Shown here: piece after piece, positions 1-12,200 of the stretch | How the letters are laid out: each line of letters opens with the position of its first letter | Numbering within the stretch: the first letter of the stretch is position 1 | NCBI GenBank assembly: GCA_022453515.1 | Contig: JAJNNY010000027.1 | Location: forward strand, 1 to 64,000 | DNA length: 64,000 bases | Direction of reading: 5' to 3' | Source of the DNA: Astrocystis sublimbata | Lineage: Eukaryota > Ascomycota > Sordariomycetes > Xylariales > Xylariaceae | The notes under the pieces: generated by a model | Seen by the model: the letters and a program-made list of their open reading frames with translations, nothing else | What the model was told of the DNA's origin: nothing | The model's database searches: none | Translations under genes and position numbers: made by a program

Positions 1-30
1 AATTCTAACGAGCAATTACTTATTAACGTA

Positions 31-77
31 ACATTATCCACAAGCCATCTTCGCACCCAAGCCATCTTCGCACTTTT
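31..77 (+). repeat. Left terminal inverted repeat of the Fot1-like element
   Basis: This 47-bp repeat starts acattatccac and ends cgcactttt, and pairs with the reverse complement of 1843-1890 with four mismatches, all transitions. It contains an internal direct duplication: a 15-bp word (aagccatcttcgcac) occurs at 42-56 and again at 59-73, giving a 17-bp period that could be a double transposase-binding site. Confidence 0.9.
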
Positions 78-164
78 AAACAACTTCTAACCTTTAACAT
101 TTACTTATAAATATCTTACTAATTATAATATAATATATAAATCTATAGAAGCCAATCTGTAGTT

Positions 165-1783
165 TGTAATTCAAGCGAAAAAACATAACCCTTATCTTTT
201 TTTACGCAAAATTGCTAAAATCTATAATATTTATAACCGTATGTTAGTACAACATATTAACAGTTCTTAACTATACTATATTACAAACTAAAGATTGCAA
301 AAACTCGATATGTCTAAAGAGGATACAATTACTAGACATATACTCAAGCTAAATTCGCAAGCGTTTCTACCCCGGTTTTAATACGTTAAAGAAATAGCTA
401 ATATCTTCTGATACGTCCGATACGCGATACCCATAGGTAAGAACTGGGCCTCGAACTTCGTATAACAACGACCTGACTTCCGGACGTGTTTAAATTATTA
501 AATTAATTATTAGCGAGCTTTTAATAAAGATCCCGCAAATTATCGCGCATAGTTTACGCTTATAACTAATATAATTGCGAAGCATAGTATCGTAGTTAAA
601 GATATTTATAATTTTAATAAGTTAGGGTTTCTAATAAGTATAATTATAACTGGAATAGTTATAACAAGCTTAGAAAAATATAGAAGACCTAGGTAGGCCT
701 AGCAAGGAGGCAGAGAATAGGTTACAGTAGTTTAAGCTATTAATTCTTAAGGCTGAGCGGTACTATTATATATTATTTTCGCGGGCGTGTATCACCTCGC
801 GTTTTAGTATTGTAACACTATTTTACCACCCAACTGGGTCGTCGATTTTTTAAGTAACGGTTGGACTATAAACAAAATAGGCGTAAAATAGCTATAGCAC
901 TTTGATTTGTATACTTAGAGCTGTACAAAGGGTATAAAACGCCTTTTGATCCTTAATAGTTACAAAAGCTACTACTCGATAGATTTTGAGGAATTTTACA
1001 AAAATAACAATATTATTACCCTTTGTATGCCTGCCTATTTGTTATATAGACTCCAGCCTCTCGATCTAGTACCTTTTAGTATGCTAAAACGCTTTTATTT
1101 ATTATATATCGAGGATCTAATACGGTAGTACTAAACCTATATTGCAAAGGAGGATTTTTTAGCTGGATTTTTTAAAGCGTTTATAACTATTTTTATAAAA
1201 AAAACTTTCGATTAGGATTTAAGGCTATTAGACTTATCTTTTTAAATATAAAAAGGGTGATTTTTTTATTAGATATAAAAAAAAACAAAAAACTCCCTTT
1301 GTTAAGCCCGAACTACCCCCTCTAGCTTAGACTTCCAAGATACCTACTACCTCCCTTAAAGCCTTAGAATAATCAACTCTTATTAAAAACAGTGTTTAAA
1401 AGTATTAAGGGAGCTTACTAATACCGATTTTAGAGTTAATTAATTTAATTACGAAAGCTATATAAGCTATAATATATAAGGTTGCCTTCCTATACCGAAA
1501 GAACAAAGAATTTCGCGAGACTAACCATATACTTAGCAAATATCGCAGGACAAAAAACAAGCGACTAGTATATAGAGGACCTCTTACTATAAAGGATTCT
1601 CAAGTTTTACAGGAATTAAAAAACGATAAGGATATTAAATCGGTAGTCCAAAATGAAAATAGTCGTTCTATAAAGAGGGCTCGTGGCGGTCCGCAACGTT
1701 GTGGCATATGTGGCAACACCGGGCATAATGCGCGAACATGTCAAATAGAAGTAGAAACCTCTGAAGAAGACGATTCTAATTGA
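165..1783 (+). pseudogene. RIP-type relic of a pogo/Fot1 family DDE transposase
   Basis: Conceptual translation, ignoring many stops, follows the known layout of fungal pogo transposases: helix-turn-helix region (about 165-450), a VGKNWASNF-like block (about 435-460, read as VRTGPRTS), an INFDETGF-like block (about 600-640), a GRPR-like block near 690, and the DDE-domain signature MPAYLLYRLQPLD (about 1027-1065). The C-terminus, at about 1690-1760, is a well-preserved CCHC zinc knuckle (CGICGNTGHNARTC, spacing C-x2-C-x4-H-x4-C) followed by an acidic tail and a stop. The 3' coding end is clearly less mutated than the centre. The start is approximate. No functional transposase can be made from this copy. 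Confidence 0.8.
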
Positions 1784-1842
1784 TTTGAACTATTTTAACT
1801 ATGTTATTATTATGTTTTTAATAATGGCGTGAAATAGATGTT

Positions 1843-1890
1843 AAAAAGTGCGAGGATGGCTTGGGTGCGAAGATGGTTTGTGGATGACGT
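1843..1890 (-). repeat. Right terminal inverted repeat of the Fot1-like element
   Basis: Reverse-complement partner of the left terminal repeat, one base longer in the terminal A-run (aaaaagtgcgagg). It carries the same doubled word as the left end with one transition in each copy. It is followed directly by TA at 1891-1892, after which base composition changes sharply to about 50 percent GC. Confidence 0.9.
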
Positions 1891-1892
1891 TA

Positions 1893-3742
1893 ACTATAAA
1901 CTAAGTTTTCATCGAGACAAAGCCTACCATTTTGCCAGATGTTGTTTTTCCATAGTTCTTGCCTGGTTTTGTGATTCCATAATGCAAAATCTGGTAGCGA
2001 CCCTAAAACACCCGCCCGTCAGATCTATCGCCGCGAGGGGTTGGCACAAAGAGACATCCTCGTCCTTCCCGCTTTCCATCCTCGGACGCATCAAATCCGA
2101 GTGGAAATAAGTCGAATGGCTTACCTCCGGAGCGAGAAAGGCATTGGAAGAATCGACGCGCTTTGCTGCATGTAGTTGGAAAGACCACGGCGACACTGCA
2201 CCCTTTCCTGGGCTGATTTGTAAAAACTAAATCTGTTAGCTTGAAAAGCACCTTGAAACTCTGAACCCTGGCTATAGCAGACTGAATCTTCATCGTATCG
2301 TGAGGGGATACCACGTCACATCGTGAACATGTTCAGATGACCAAGTTCGCTCCGATTTGCTGAGATCCTATCGGGGGTGGGGACGATGCGCTCTTTGCCT
2401 CATCCTTTGATATCACTGGGCACGTAAATCGTCCTTGTCTCGGAAGTATGCAGGTGACGTGCAATGATCTCGGGCTTTTGCATCACTAATCCTGATATGA
2501 CTTGTTTATGCAGCGGCAGTCCGGCGAGCCCGGACAACTTTGCGCGGCGCCATCATTTAGCGCCTGATATGGCGATTTATACAGTATAGCTTTGTGGCCC
2601 GGCCCGGCCCTCTTCTGGTGATCAACGTTGCCGTCGACCGATCTTGATTGCCGCCGTCTTTTATAGTCTGTTTCGCCGTAATAGTGGGGGTTGTTGGGAC
2701 GATGTTCATGTCGGCTTCAAGTAAAAGGCGAACCACGAACAGATTTGAAGCTTGTCAATGTTCAAATGAGTCGGGAGAAGGCCGATTGATAAACAACTAG
2801 TGCCAGTCGCTCGCCGAAAATTCCAAAACTAGACCATTAGCTGATACCCCGCGAAAAGGGTCCTCAGGTCGGCGTTTCGGCTGTCGGCTCGTGTTCTCAT
2901 TTTTTTCATCCTCACCTGATCCTGCCAAATTATCTACTTGCCTAAGTACTTATGTACGTAAATCTGCTAAGACTTGGTAGACGGGGGCAAGCTTATAGCA
3001 GGTCAACCAGAGCTGTCGATGGCAGGCGAGGCAGGTGACCGTTGCTGGCTAAATCGACTGTTTCATGGGAGTTTCCGTCGTCAGCCTGCATTAGAATATT
3101 AATAATAGCCTTAATGAGGCTCTGTAGGTAGGTAACAGTAATCGTTCAAAACTTGGAAGTATCAAGGTCAAACCGAGATAAATACCGAGCAGAACTCCCA
3201 TTCATGACACCGACAATTCATTTGAACCGGATTCAACGCCAATGTAGTCGTTATGCAGGGCTTTTCGGCCACTATAGTACTATATATGCACCTTATCGGA
3301 CAAGAAGCTAGGCGCATATGCACAGTACTTATAGCGCCAAACAAGGCATACTAAATGCGTTAGCATTCTTGATTAGATATAGCTGAGTGAGGTTGTTTGC
3401 CACATCGGTTCCGCTCAATCGTCGTCATATGCACACTCGAAGTTTTGCTTCTCAAATTATTTTATGTGCGCAAACTACGGGCCATGGGTTACATCATTTG
3501 GGGAAAGGAAAAAACGGAACAGTCGGAGGGGTTGAGAGGGGCTTGCAAATCTCTTGTTGTGGTCACAGATGATCAGCTGAGAAAATTGACAGACCAGTGA
3601 ATTGGATTCAGTTAGAGATACGAAACAGTCATTGAGAAATGCGAAAGTACTGATGAATCCCTGTCTTTATTTCCTATCATGTTGATGCTGATATTTGGGA
3701 ACACAAGTACGGGGTACTCAACGAAACTTGCGAATGCTGTCT
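1893..3742. other. Intergenic, no supportable gene
   Basis: This 1.85-kb stretch lies between the transposon and the 3' end of the P450 gene. Composition is ordinary. Only short unrelated open frames occur on both strands, with no codon bias, recognisable motif or consistent splice pattern. Short TAGGTA-type words occur near 3124-3135. I see no RNA gene. Confidence 0.6.
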
Positions 3743-5533
3743 CTACACCCGAGCTTTAAAACACAAGATTGGCCCCTTCCCTTGTCCCGAAATGTGTTCT
3801 GTGAGCACATACTCATCACTAACTGAGTCTTCTGAATCTGCGCCAGTCCCTTCCCTCCTAAACTCAAATTCCCAGAGCAAGCGCGCATAACCGAGCATGA
3901 TCTGATTAAGCGCAAGTGGTTTGCCTACACAGCTTCGAGAACCTATGTGAAAAGGAAAGTATGCCGATCTCGCATCGGGCTCTTTGGCCTTCTCTGTATC
4001 GCTAAGCCATCTCTCCGGCTTGTAAGTGAGCGGGTCATCCCAATATTTTGCGTGATGGTGCATGGCATAGACACCAACTCCGACCTCGCAACCGGCTGGA
4101 ATGAATTCGCCTCCGATAAACGCTCCTCCGTGGTCTACCCTGCGCCAGAAGGAACTGCCGCCGGGTGGCGAAAGGCGTAACGCTTCGTCAATGCAAGCGC
4201 GCAGAAAGACGCACGAGTTTAGCTTAGGTCCTAGGCGAATTTCATCTACTGACGCAAATGTCGACCGTATCTCCTCTACTGCTCGTTTGTAACAATGAGG
4301 CGAGCCTGACAGGTAGTGTGCGGTCGCAGACATTGTTGTCGCCGTGGTGTCAGTCCCTATTCCGAAAATGTCAGCAAGTTTAATTTATTGACTTGGCAGC
4401 ATATTCTGACAACTCGATGAAGCGGGGGGGTTTGTACCTGCTACCAAAAACGTCGCCGTCTCTGTACTTAACTCCCTGGCATTGAGACTCTCCCCAGTGT
4501 CTGGATCTGTGCATTTTTGCAAGAAAGAAAATAGGTCCTTGTGGCTTGCTTCTTGATTGAGCCGAGTACCGAGAAGCCTGCGTAGAAACTTGACGAATCT
4601 ATGCGATGCGAACACAGACCTCGAGAACAGCCTTCGGTCTAAACGAGCGAATGCCAGGCCAGTCTCCTGAAAAAGCACACATAGCCGCAAATTTGTTTCC
4701 GCGACAGCTTCCATGACATAGCGGAATTTGGGCTCCTCGATGGTGTTGTAATCAGCACCGAAAGCCACTGCAGTCATGGCATCAAATGCTAGATAGTTGA
4801 ACTGACGAGCCATGTCAAGAGGGTCGGACCATTTTCCGCCGCCTCCATGTTGATTTCGGAGAGCAAGGCAGAATTGATTGATTTTAGACAGCAGTATAGG
4901 CTCCCATTGCCTCATAGTATTATCGGAAAAGCATTGGCTGATAACACGTCTGCGGCGACTGTGTTGTGCCTTGTCTGATAGAGTGAAGAGATTCGCTGCT
5001 TGCGAGGATAGGATCTTATAAGCCTCAATTTTCCGAACGTTGGCTGAGTGTCCATAGATATCTAAAGATAAGTATTTAGCCGCAGTGGAGGGGCGAACAA
5101 AAGAAGCCTTGGAAGTAAACGTACCATGAACAGCTTCTGCTGTGTTGATGATGATTCGATTGGGGCCGTACCGGACACGATCACCTTATCTTCCTATTAG
5201 ACCTTCTGACCCCAAATAATAAACAGATCAAGCTCACTCACCGTATCTCTGGTGGCAACGCCATATGTCCAAATGGATGTCGCCTTTCCAGGCATGATAG
5301 GCCGCATAAAGATTGGTGAACTTTGCAAGTAGAGGCCCAGGGAAGCTTGCTAATGGATGAAAGAAGGCCCGGAACACCAACACGTAAAGTAGCTGATGGG
5401 AACTGTGTATCAGTACTATTCTATGCCCTCATGCCCACGAAAGTGCGATGCAACATACTGAAATAAAACAGAAGATTGCCAGGCTAGGCAAAGTGGCTTT
5501 CACAAGCCCTGGAGGCGCTTCCCAAGTTGCCAT
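3743..5533 (-). CDS. Cytochrome P450 monooxygenase, putative tailoring enzyme of the adjacent polyketide locus
   Basis: Heme-thiolate oxygenase, expected in the ER membrane. Five exons on the minus strand (5533-5459, 5392-5242, 5184-5125, 5061-4438, 4356-3743) give 507 residues, the normal length. The first exon supplies a hydrophobic anchor, followed by a proline-rich FPGPLLAKF hinge. The splice at 4438/4356 rebuilds the I-helix AGTDTT motif (about residues 303-308), which supports that intron strongly. Other hallmarks are the K-helix EALR (E361/R364), YKPERW, and the heme loop [10 protein letters not shown] with C446 as iron ligand. [14 protein letters not shown] block resembles class II fungal P450s of the benzoate-4-hydroxylase-like type (family inference). 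One acceptor (exon 3) is AAG. It is divergent from the HR-PKS gene, so oxidation of a polyketide intermediate is the likely role; the substrate is unknown. Confidence 0.92.
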
Positions 5534-6292
5534 GCTAGCCAACAGACAAATGTATCTACAGGCCTTCGTCAAGACTGATGAGAATTAGAGTTCCAGAGCA
5601 GAATATAAGCGGACGCTGAGAGGTAGCATGATGCAATGGCAAGCCACCCGGTCCGCAAAGGCTATTACATGCATCTCCACCGACCTGCCTGCAACCGCTT
5701 GCCCATGATGCGATGGCACATGATCGAACATATCATGCAGCCTCTAGAAAGGCGGGGCACACATCCCGACTTTCGGCCAAGGATTTCCAAAGTTGTCAAG
5801 GTGGAAGACAATAATAATTTTACACCCCTCTGCCAGGTTTTGGGGGGAAGTGTTAGATTTAGTTCTGTCCTCCACCTCGGTTGTGACGGTAACGGTGGCG
5901 ATGCTGCAACTACTACTGCACGAAGATCTTAGCCGATCAATAGATTTTACTTATGCATCAATAGATCGCAGTTCATATCGGAATCATGTCGGAAGATGGG
6001 AAATATAGGGTTGCATTAGATCGTGAGGCTTAAAGCTGATCTGACGAATGGGTTTCCTGTCGCAAACGTGTATTTGAGTAAAGACCTTGATGTTTGGAAT
6101 TCCTGCACGTATCGTAAGCAACTTTCTCAGATAACACCAAGGGTGTCAAAGACCCAACGTTGGCTGACTAGATATTTTCAGCCATGGATGGGAGGTGTTC
6201 ATGGTGAAGAATGCCTACATTGTTTCCAGTTCACAACATTACTAATTTACGACTTCCCTTCTATCTGATTAGACGACACAATAACGTACACC
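5534..6292. promoter_or_regulatory. Shared divergent promoter of the P450 and the polyketide synthase
   Basis: This 759-bp gap separates the two start codons and must hold both promoters. Several CGG-containing words are present (for example near 5771-5780 and 5876-5900) that could serve a Zn2Cys6 regulator, but I see no perfect known operator. No open frame here has coding character. The divergent arrangement suggests joint regulation, which is inference. Confidence 0.6.
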
Positions 6293-9200
6293 ATGGGCGA
6301 CCCGAAAGGTCGAGAGAATGGCTCGAATCATTCTTTTGAGCCGATTGCCAGTAGGTTCTATCCGCATTCCTGGGTCCGTTCGAGTAACCTGAGCATACAA
6401 GTCTTATCCTCTCGTGTTTTTCCAAGTCGGTCATAATGTAATTACCCCAGAGGACTGACTTATTATGAAATGCTGCAGTTATCGGAATGTCAATGCGGCT
6501 TCCAGGACGTGTGCGTAATGGCGAAGACTTTTGGAACCTACTATGCGAGAAAAGAAATGCTTTATGTCCAGTTCCAACAGACAGATTCAACATCGACGGA
6601 TTTCATGACGGATCAAGTCGCCCTGGAACCATTCCCACCCACCAAGGATACTTCTTAGAAGATGTCGATATTCGAGAAATTGATCCCTCCGTCTTTCCCA
6701 TATCTAAAACCGAGTTAGAACGACTCGATCCTTCCCAGCGACAGCTTTTACAAATTGCCTATGAGTGTATGGAGAATGCAGGTATATCGTCATGGCGCGG
6801 GAGCAAAACCGGCTGCTATATTGGCTGCTTTGGTGAGGATTGGCAGGATCTGAATGCAAAAGATACACAACATAGGGGCGGATACCGAGCAACTGGATAC
6901 GGGGACTTCACACTCGGAAATCGCATATCGTACGAATTCGACCTTCAAGGGCCAAGTATGACTGTCAAGACAGCTTGCTCTTCGTCGTTAGTCTGCCTTG
7001 ACATGGCCTGCGCAGCCATTTCGAAAGGAGAGTGTGATAGTGCTCTCGTTGGTGGCACCAGCCTGATATTTTCCCCTACGATGTGGTTAGCTCTTCAGGA
7101 TCAAGGTCTACTCTCACCACGGGGGCAATGCCGGACATTTGACGCTTCTGCGGATGGCTATGCGAGAGGTGAAGCCATCAACATGATTCTCGTCAAGAAG
7201 TTGAGCAAGGCCATTGAGGACAACGACAACATCCGTGCTGTCATTCGCGGAACTGGTGTCAACACTGATGGCCGGACGCAGGGAATGCTTATTCCCAGCT
7301 CTATCACCCAGGCAGAGCTCATCCGTCAAACTTACGCAGCTGCAGGAATTTCCGAGCTGTCCAGAACAGCTATGGTCGAGGCACACGGTACGGGCACTCC
7401 AGTTGGTGATCCTATCGAAACCCAAGCGATAGCCGAATGCTTCGGAAACCAAGGTGTTACCATTACATCAGTGAAACCCAACGTCGGACATTCTGAAGGT
7501 GCAGCGGGCTTGACAAGTCTTATTAAATGCGTCCTAGCGCTCGAACATCAAATGGTGCCACCAAACATCGGATTCGACACCCCAAATCCCAAGATTCCGT
7601 TTGATGAATGTCAGCTTCATGTTCCCACCGAAGTCGAGCCATGGCCCAAAGACCGCGCCGAAAGAGTGTCTGTCAACAGTTTTGGAATCGGCGGCGTCAA
7701 TGCCCACGTTATTATTGAATCTCCACGAGAATTCGGCTTAACAAATCGAACACTCATGAATGGCGTCAACGGTATCAATGGTGTCAACGGTATCAATGGT
7801 ACCAACGGTGTCTCCCATCAAGAAGATGCACGGGCTCTGCTTCTCTTCTCTGCTTACAGCGATGTGTCCCTCCAAACACAAATCGACTCATACCAGCAAT
7901 ATACTAAAGACAATACAACGCCGATACACGACTTGGCGTACACCTTGGCTAATAGAAGAGAACATCGACCGCATCGTTCATATGTGATTGCAGGCGATGC
8001 CTTCACATGGAACACATCAGATATTTCGACTACTGATGTAAAACGGACCCCGCATGTAGCCTTGGTCTTCACCGGGCAAGGTGCGCAATGGCCACAGATG
8101 GGAGCAGAACTCCTTGATACGAACTACACATTTTGCGAAACAATCCGAAAGCTCGATAGGTTTTTGTTGACATTGCCAACACCGCCATCATGGAGCATAG
8201 AAGACGAGCTGCGTAAAGACAGTGACCAGAGTCGCGTGCATGAGGCTGAAATGGGTCATCCATTGTCTCTTGCGATTCAAATAGGTCTCGTGGATGTTCT
8301 CTATTCTTGGGGGATCAAACCGAACTTCGTGTTAGGCCATTCATCAGGTGAAATGGCTGCTGCATATGCTAGCGGTGCCATACCGCTGAAAGTGCCATAG
8401 CCGCTGGTGTCTTCAGAGGCTCATTTAGTGGCCCGTCCAATCTTTCGGGATCAATGGCTGCTGTTGGCCTTGGACGAGACGAGGTACTTCCGTATCTCGG
8501 AGCCGGAGTCGTCGTTGCTTGCGAGAACAGTCAATGCAGCGTCACGGTATCAGGAGATACTCAAGGGGTCGAGGAAACAATGCAGAAACTCAAGGAAGAG
8601 AGGCCGGCGGTCTTTGCGCGTCAACTTCGTGTTGAAAAGGCCTATCATTCCCACCACATGAAGGCACATGGCCCATATTATGAAGAACACCTCGGGCCAT
8701 ACCTGCCTGAACTCACTGATGACCCCCGAGTGACATTTTACTCCTCTGTCACTGGCGGCAGATTGAAGGGAGCTGGGACCTTGGGACCCTCGTACTTCCG
8801 CAGGAATATGGAAAGTCCGGTTCTATTCAACCCAGCTCTACGCGCTGCACTACAAAATGAAAGTGAGAATACAGTTCTCATCGAAATTGGACCTCACCCG
8901 GCACTAGGTGGTCCAATCCGTCAGATCGTCAGTGACATGGGCCGATCAGATGCTCATATAAGTACCTTGACCAGAGGGAAAGGATGTCAAGAGAGTCTAC
9001 TTCATCTGGCCGGGAAGCTGTTTCAGCACAACGTACCTATAAACCATTCCGCTCTATGTCCGCCGGGTCACTTTATCAAAGACCTCCCACAATACGCTTG
9101 GAAACAAGATACGACATATTGGGTCGAGTCTCGAGTTGCTTCTAACTACAGATTCCGCGAACACCCACCTCATGAGCTTCTCGGAAGCAGAGTAATTGAG

Positions 9201-12200
9201 AGTGGCAGTGAGCTCTGCTGGAGAAGGTTGCTGCACTTAGAAGATGTTCAATGGCTGAACGGACACGAAGTTAATTGCAAGGTAGTCTTTCCAGCAGCCG
9301 GGTATATCGCAATGGTTGGAGAGGCCCTTCGACAACTTGAAGACAAAACGACCTTTACAATCAAAAACATGCACATCACCTCAGCTCGAGTGCTAGAGGC
9401 AGATGAGAGCATTGAGCTTATGACGCACCTTAAGCCTATCATGATTGACGAATCAGAGAAATCACCCTGGTATACATTCACCATCAGCTCGTTCGATATC
9501 AATGGATGGACCATCAATTGCAGCGGAGAGGCGAGGGCATCAACGGACAAGTCCGTTTCTGTCAAATCCTCAGCCCACTCTCAAGTTCCATTCACACGAA
9601 ACGTTAGCGAAAGCAGCTGGTACGACAATCTTCGCCGTATAGGTTTCAACTATACTGGCTTGTTTGAGGGTCTGAGCTCCGTTACGGCCGCGACAACCAC
9701 AAACCAAGCTGCCGCTATGGTGCTGAACCAGAAAGAGGATATTGAACATGGAGCAGTTTACTCCCTCCACCCTGCTACCATCGACAAATGCTTCCAGGTA
9801 TTCACCATAGCGACTTGTCGTGGACTTGGTCGAAATATGAAGTCGCTAGCCGTGCCTACTTTCATTGAGGAGATCATAGTTTCCCCCAACACTCAACACC
9901 TCGAAGTCAATGCCTCAATCCCCACCATCGAGCGTGGCTCTTTTGTTGGAGATCTTGTTGCACACCACTCTGGAGAGCTATGTCTTAAACTTAAAGGATT
10001 CAAGGCGACAAGCTTGACAAATAGCACGGACACGGAGAAAGAGTGCCTAATCACACAATTCGAGTGGCGGCCGAGTAGCGAGTTCGTTGATCTGAACAAG
10101 CACATGCACCCATCAAAAGCCTTCTCATCCGGTCCCTTAGAGAGACAAGGACAGGCAGCGGCTTGGCCGATGTTAGAAGAGCTCATTATCTTGTGTCTCC
10201 TTGACCACCAAGAACGAATCAAAGTAGATGAAGCAACACCGCCTTATTTACTCAATTTCGTCAATTGGATGAAAATCCAGATAGAAAGATACCAACAAGG
10301 TGATAATCTGTTCATGTCTGGGAATGAAGATCTGAAACAGCTCGTCAAGGACGACAGACTAGCTAGAATCGAGGGTATTGTGTCGAGCATGTCGAGTTCG
10401 CCGTGGGCTATGTTCTCGACAGCTATTTATCAACTCTTTACGGCCGCGCCGAATATTTTCACAGGCGCTACACACCCATTAGGTATACTCATGGAAGATG
10501 GGTTGCTAAACGAGATCTACACTGCCAACGACACCCTCGACTTCGGGGACGCGCTTAATCTAATCGGCAACACTAATCCTCGCTTAAATGTTCTCGAAAT
10601 CGGCGCTGGTACTGGCGGTACAACAGCAAAGGTGCTTGAGGCGCTCACATCCTCATTTGGAGAACGACTATATGCGACATACACATATACCGATATCTCG
10701 TCAGGTTTCATGGCAGCGGCTGCGGAGAGATTTGCAGAATACGAAAGTATCGAGTACGCCGTGCTAGATATCGCAAAGGATCCTACAGAACAGGAATTCC
10801 AACTTGCTAGCTATGACTTGATCGTCTGCTCGAACGTAAGCTTGCTTCACTTCCCCTCGCTTCAATATTTTGGCTCATGCTTTCTACGTTCGATGGTATC
10901 TAATTAGGTATTAGGTACTGCACGCCACTGCGCCTTTACAATCGACCCTCCGACATGTGCACGACCTGTTACGTCCAGGTGGGCGACTGTTCTTGGAAGA
11001 GCTTTGCCCAGGTAAGTTGTTTTCCCACAAGAGTGATCCTACTACAAGAAATAAATAGCTAACACGACTCCAGATGCGAAATTTATCAACTACATTTATG
11101 TAAGTATAAGCGCGTGACACATCTGCCTCTAGTCTTCTCGAGGGTCTTGCCACCGCCGTGAATTTTCAGGGTGCGTAGCTAACTTAGGCTTCCTAGGGAT
11201 TTCTCCCTGGTTGGTGGCTCGGTGTGGAAGATGGGCGTACCGAACAGCCTTACATCAGCCCCGAACAGTGGAAAGAGGAGCTTGCAACTGCGGGATTCCA
11301 CGAGCCGGAAGCGATTGCTTTCGATGGGCATCAACCATATCATCTTAGTGCTGGCATTATCGCTTCGCGAAAGACACCAGTTGCTAAGACGCCAAGAGTG
11401 ACCTTATTGAGTCACACCCACGAAGGACTTTTGGTTGCCGAGATGCGACAGTGCCTCGAAGCCCAACAGGTCGCTGTTGACATTTGTCTCTTTGAAGAAG
11501 TCTTGCCCACTGACCAAGACGTGATTTCGCTCCTGGACATACAGGATCCCATAATCCATCGCTTGTTCAAAGGTACATTTGAGCGCCTGCTAGTGTATCT
11601 CCAAAACTTTAAGGCAAAGATGGTTTGGGTTATGCCGCCATCTCAGGTTAACTGCGAGAACCCACGAGCTGCGATGACCTTGGGGCTGGCCAGGACGGCT
11701 CGCACCGAACTATCTATTGATCTCACTACAGTTGAAGTCGATGGTGCCATGCAAGCATCAGTTGTAGCCAAGTCTATAACGCAGATCCTCTTTAAAGCTC
11801 CTTCGCGTGATAGCGAGGTTGCGGCTCTTGATCCCGATTATGAGTATGCGATCGTGAACGGCGAGGTCCTCATTCCACGACTACATTGGCAAACCACTAC
11901 AGAGGCGGCCATGCGACATCGCGGACAGGATGATGATAAAACTGGCACATTGAAGCGCATCGACATGGGTACACCAGGTCTTCTCAGGAGTATGAAGTGG
12001 AGCGAAGAGAAGATTCCTGTACTTGCGGAAAACGACGTGCTAATCGAAACCAAGGCTGTTGGACTGAACTTTCGGGTAGGCTTTTATTCGTCCCATCACC
12101 ATAGTGTAAGCTTTTTCGCACGTGGCTGACTCTGCCTATAGGACGTTCTGATAGCCCTAGGCGTGTTAGATAACAGCACAACTGAGATGGGACTCGAAGG

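Larger units (their letters stand above)
31..1890 (+). mobile_element. Decayed Fot1/pogo-type (Tc1-mariner superfamily) DNA transposon, full length
   Basis: The element is bounded by near-perfect inverted repeats of 47 and 48 bp, and each end is flanked by the dinucleotide TA (29-30 and 1891-1892), the target duplication expected of Tc1/mariner/pogo elements. Its length (about 1.86 kb) matches fungal Fot1-like elements. The interior is very AT-rich and full of stops in every frame, yet fragments of a pogo-type DDE transposase can still be read, including a block like the usual MPAHSSHLLQPLD signature at about 1025-1075. The decay pattern (C-to-T type, the four TIR mismatches all transitions) looks like repeat-induced point mutation; that is inference from composition, not a computed RIP index. 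Confidence 0.88.

Noticed and set aside
8348..8400. A 53-nt GT-AG intron that would bridge the PKS frameshift in frame
   Set aside because: It would remove the Glu of GHSSGE and the following conserved AT helix, which are plainly coding; a real deletion or base error explains the data better. Gene callers may nevertheless propose this intron.
8454..8661. Separate second PKS gene starting at an ATG after the frameshift
   Set aside because: The downstream part begins mid-AT domain with no promoter or start logic; it is the same gene in a shifted frame.
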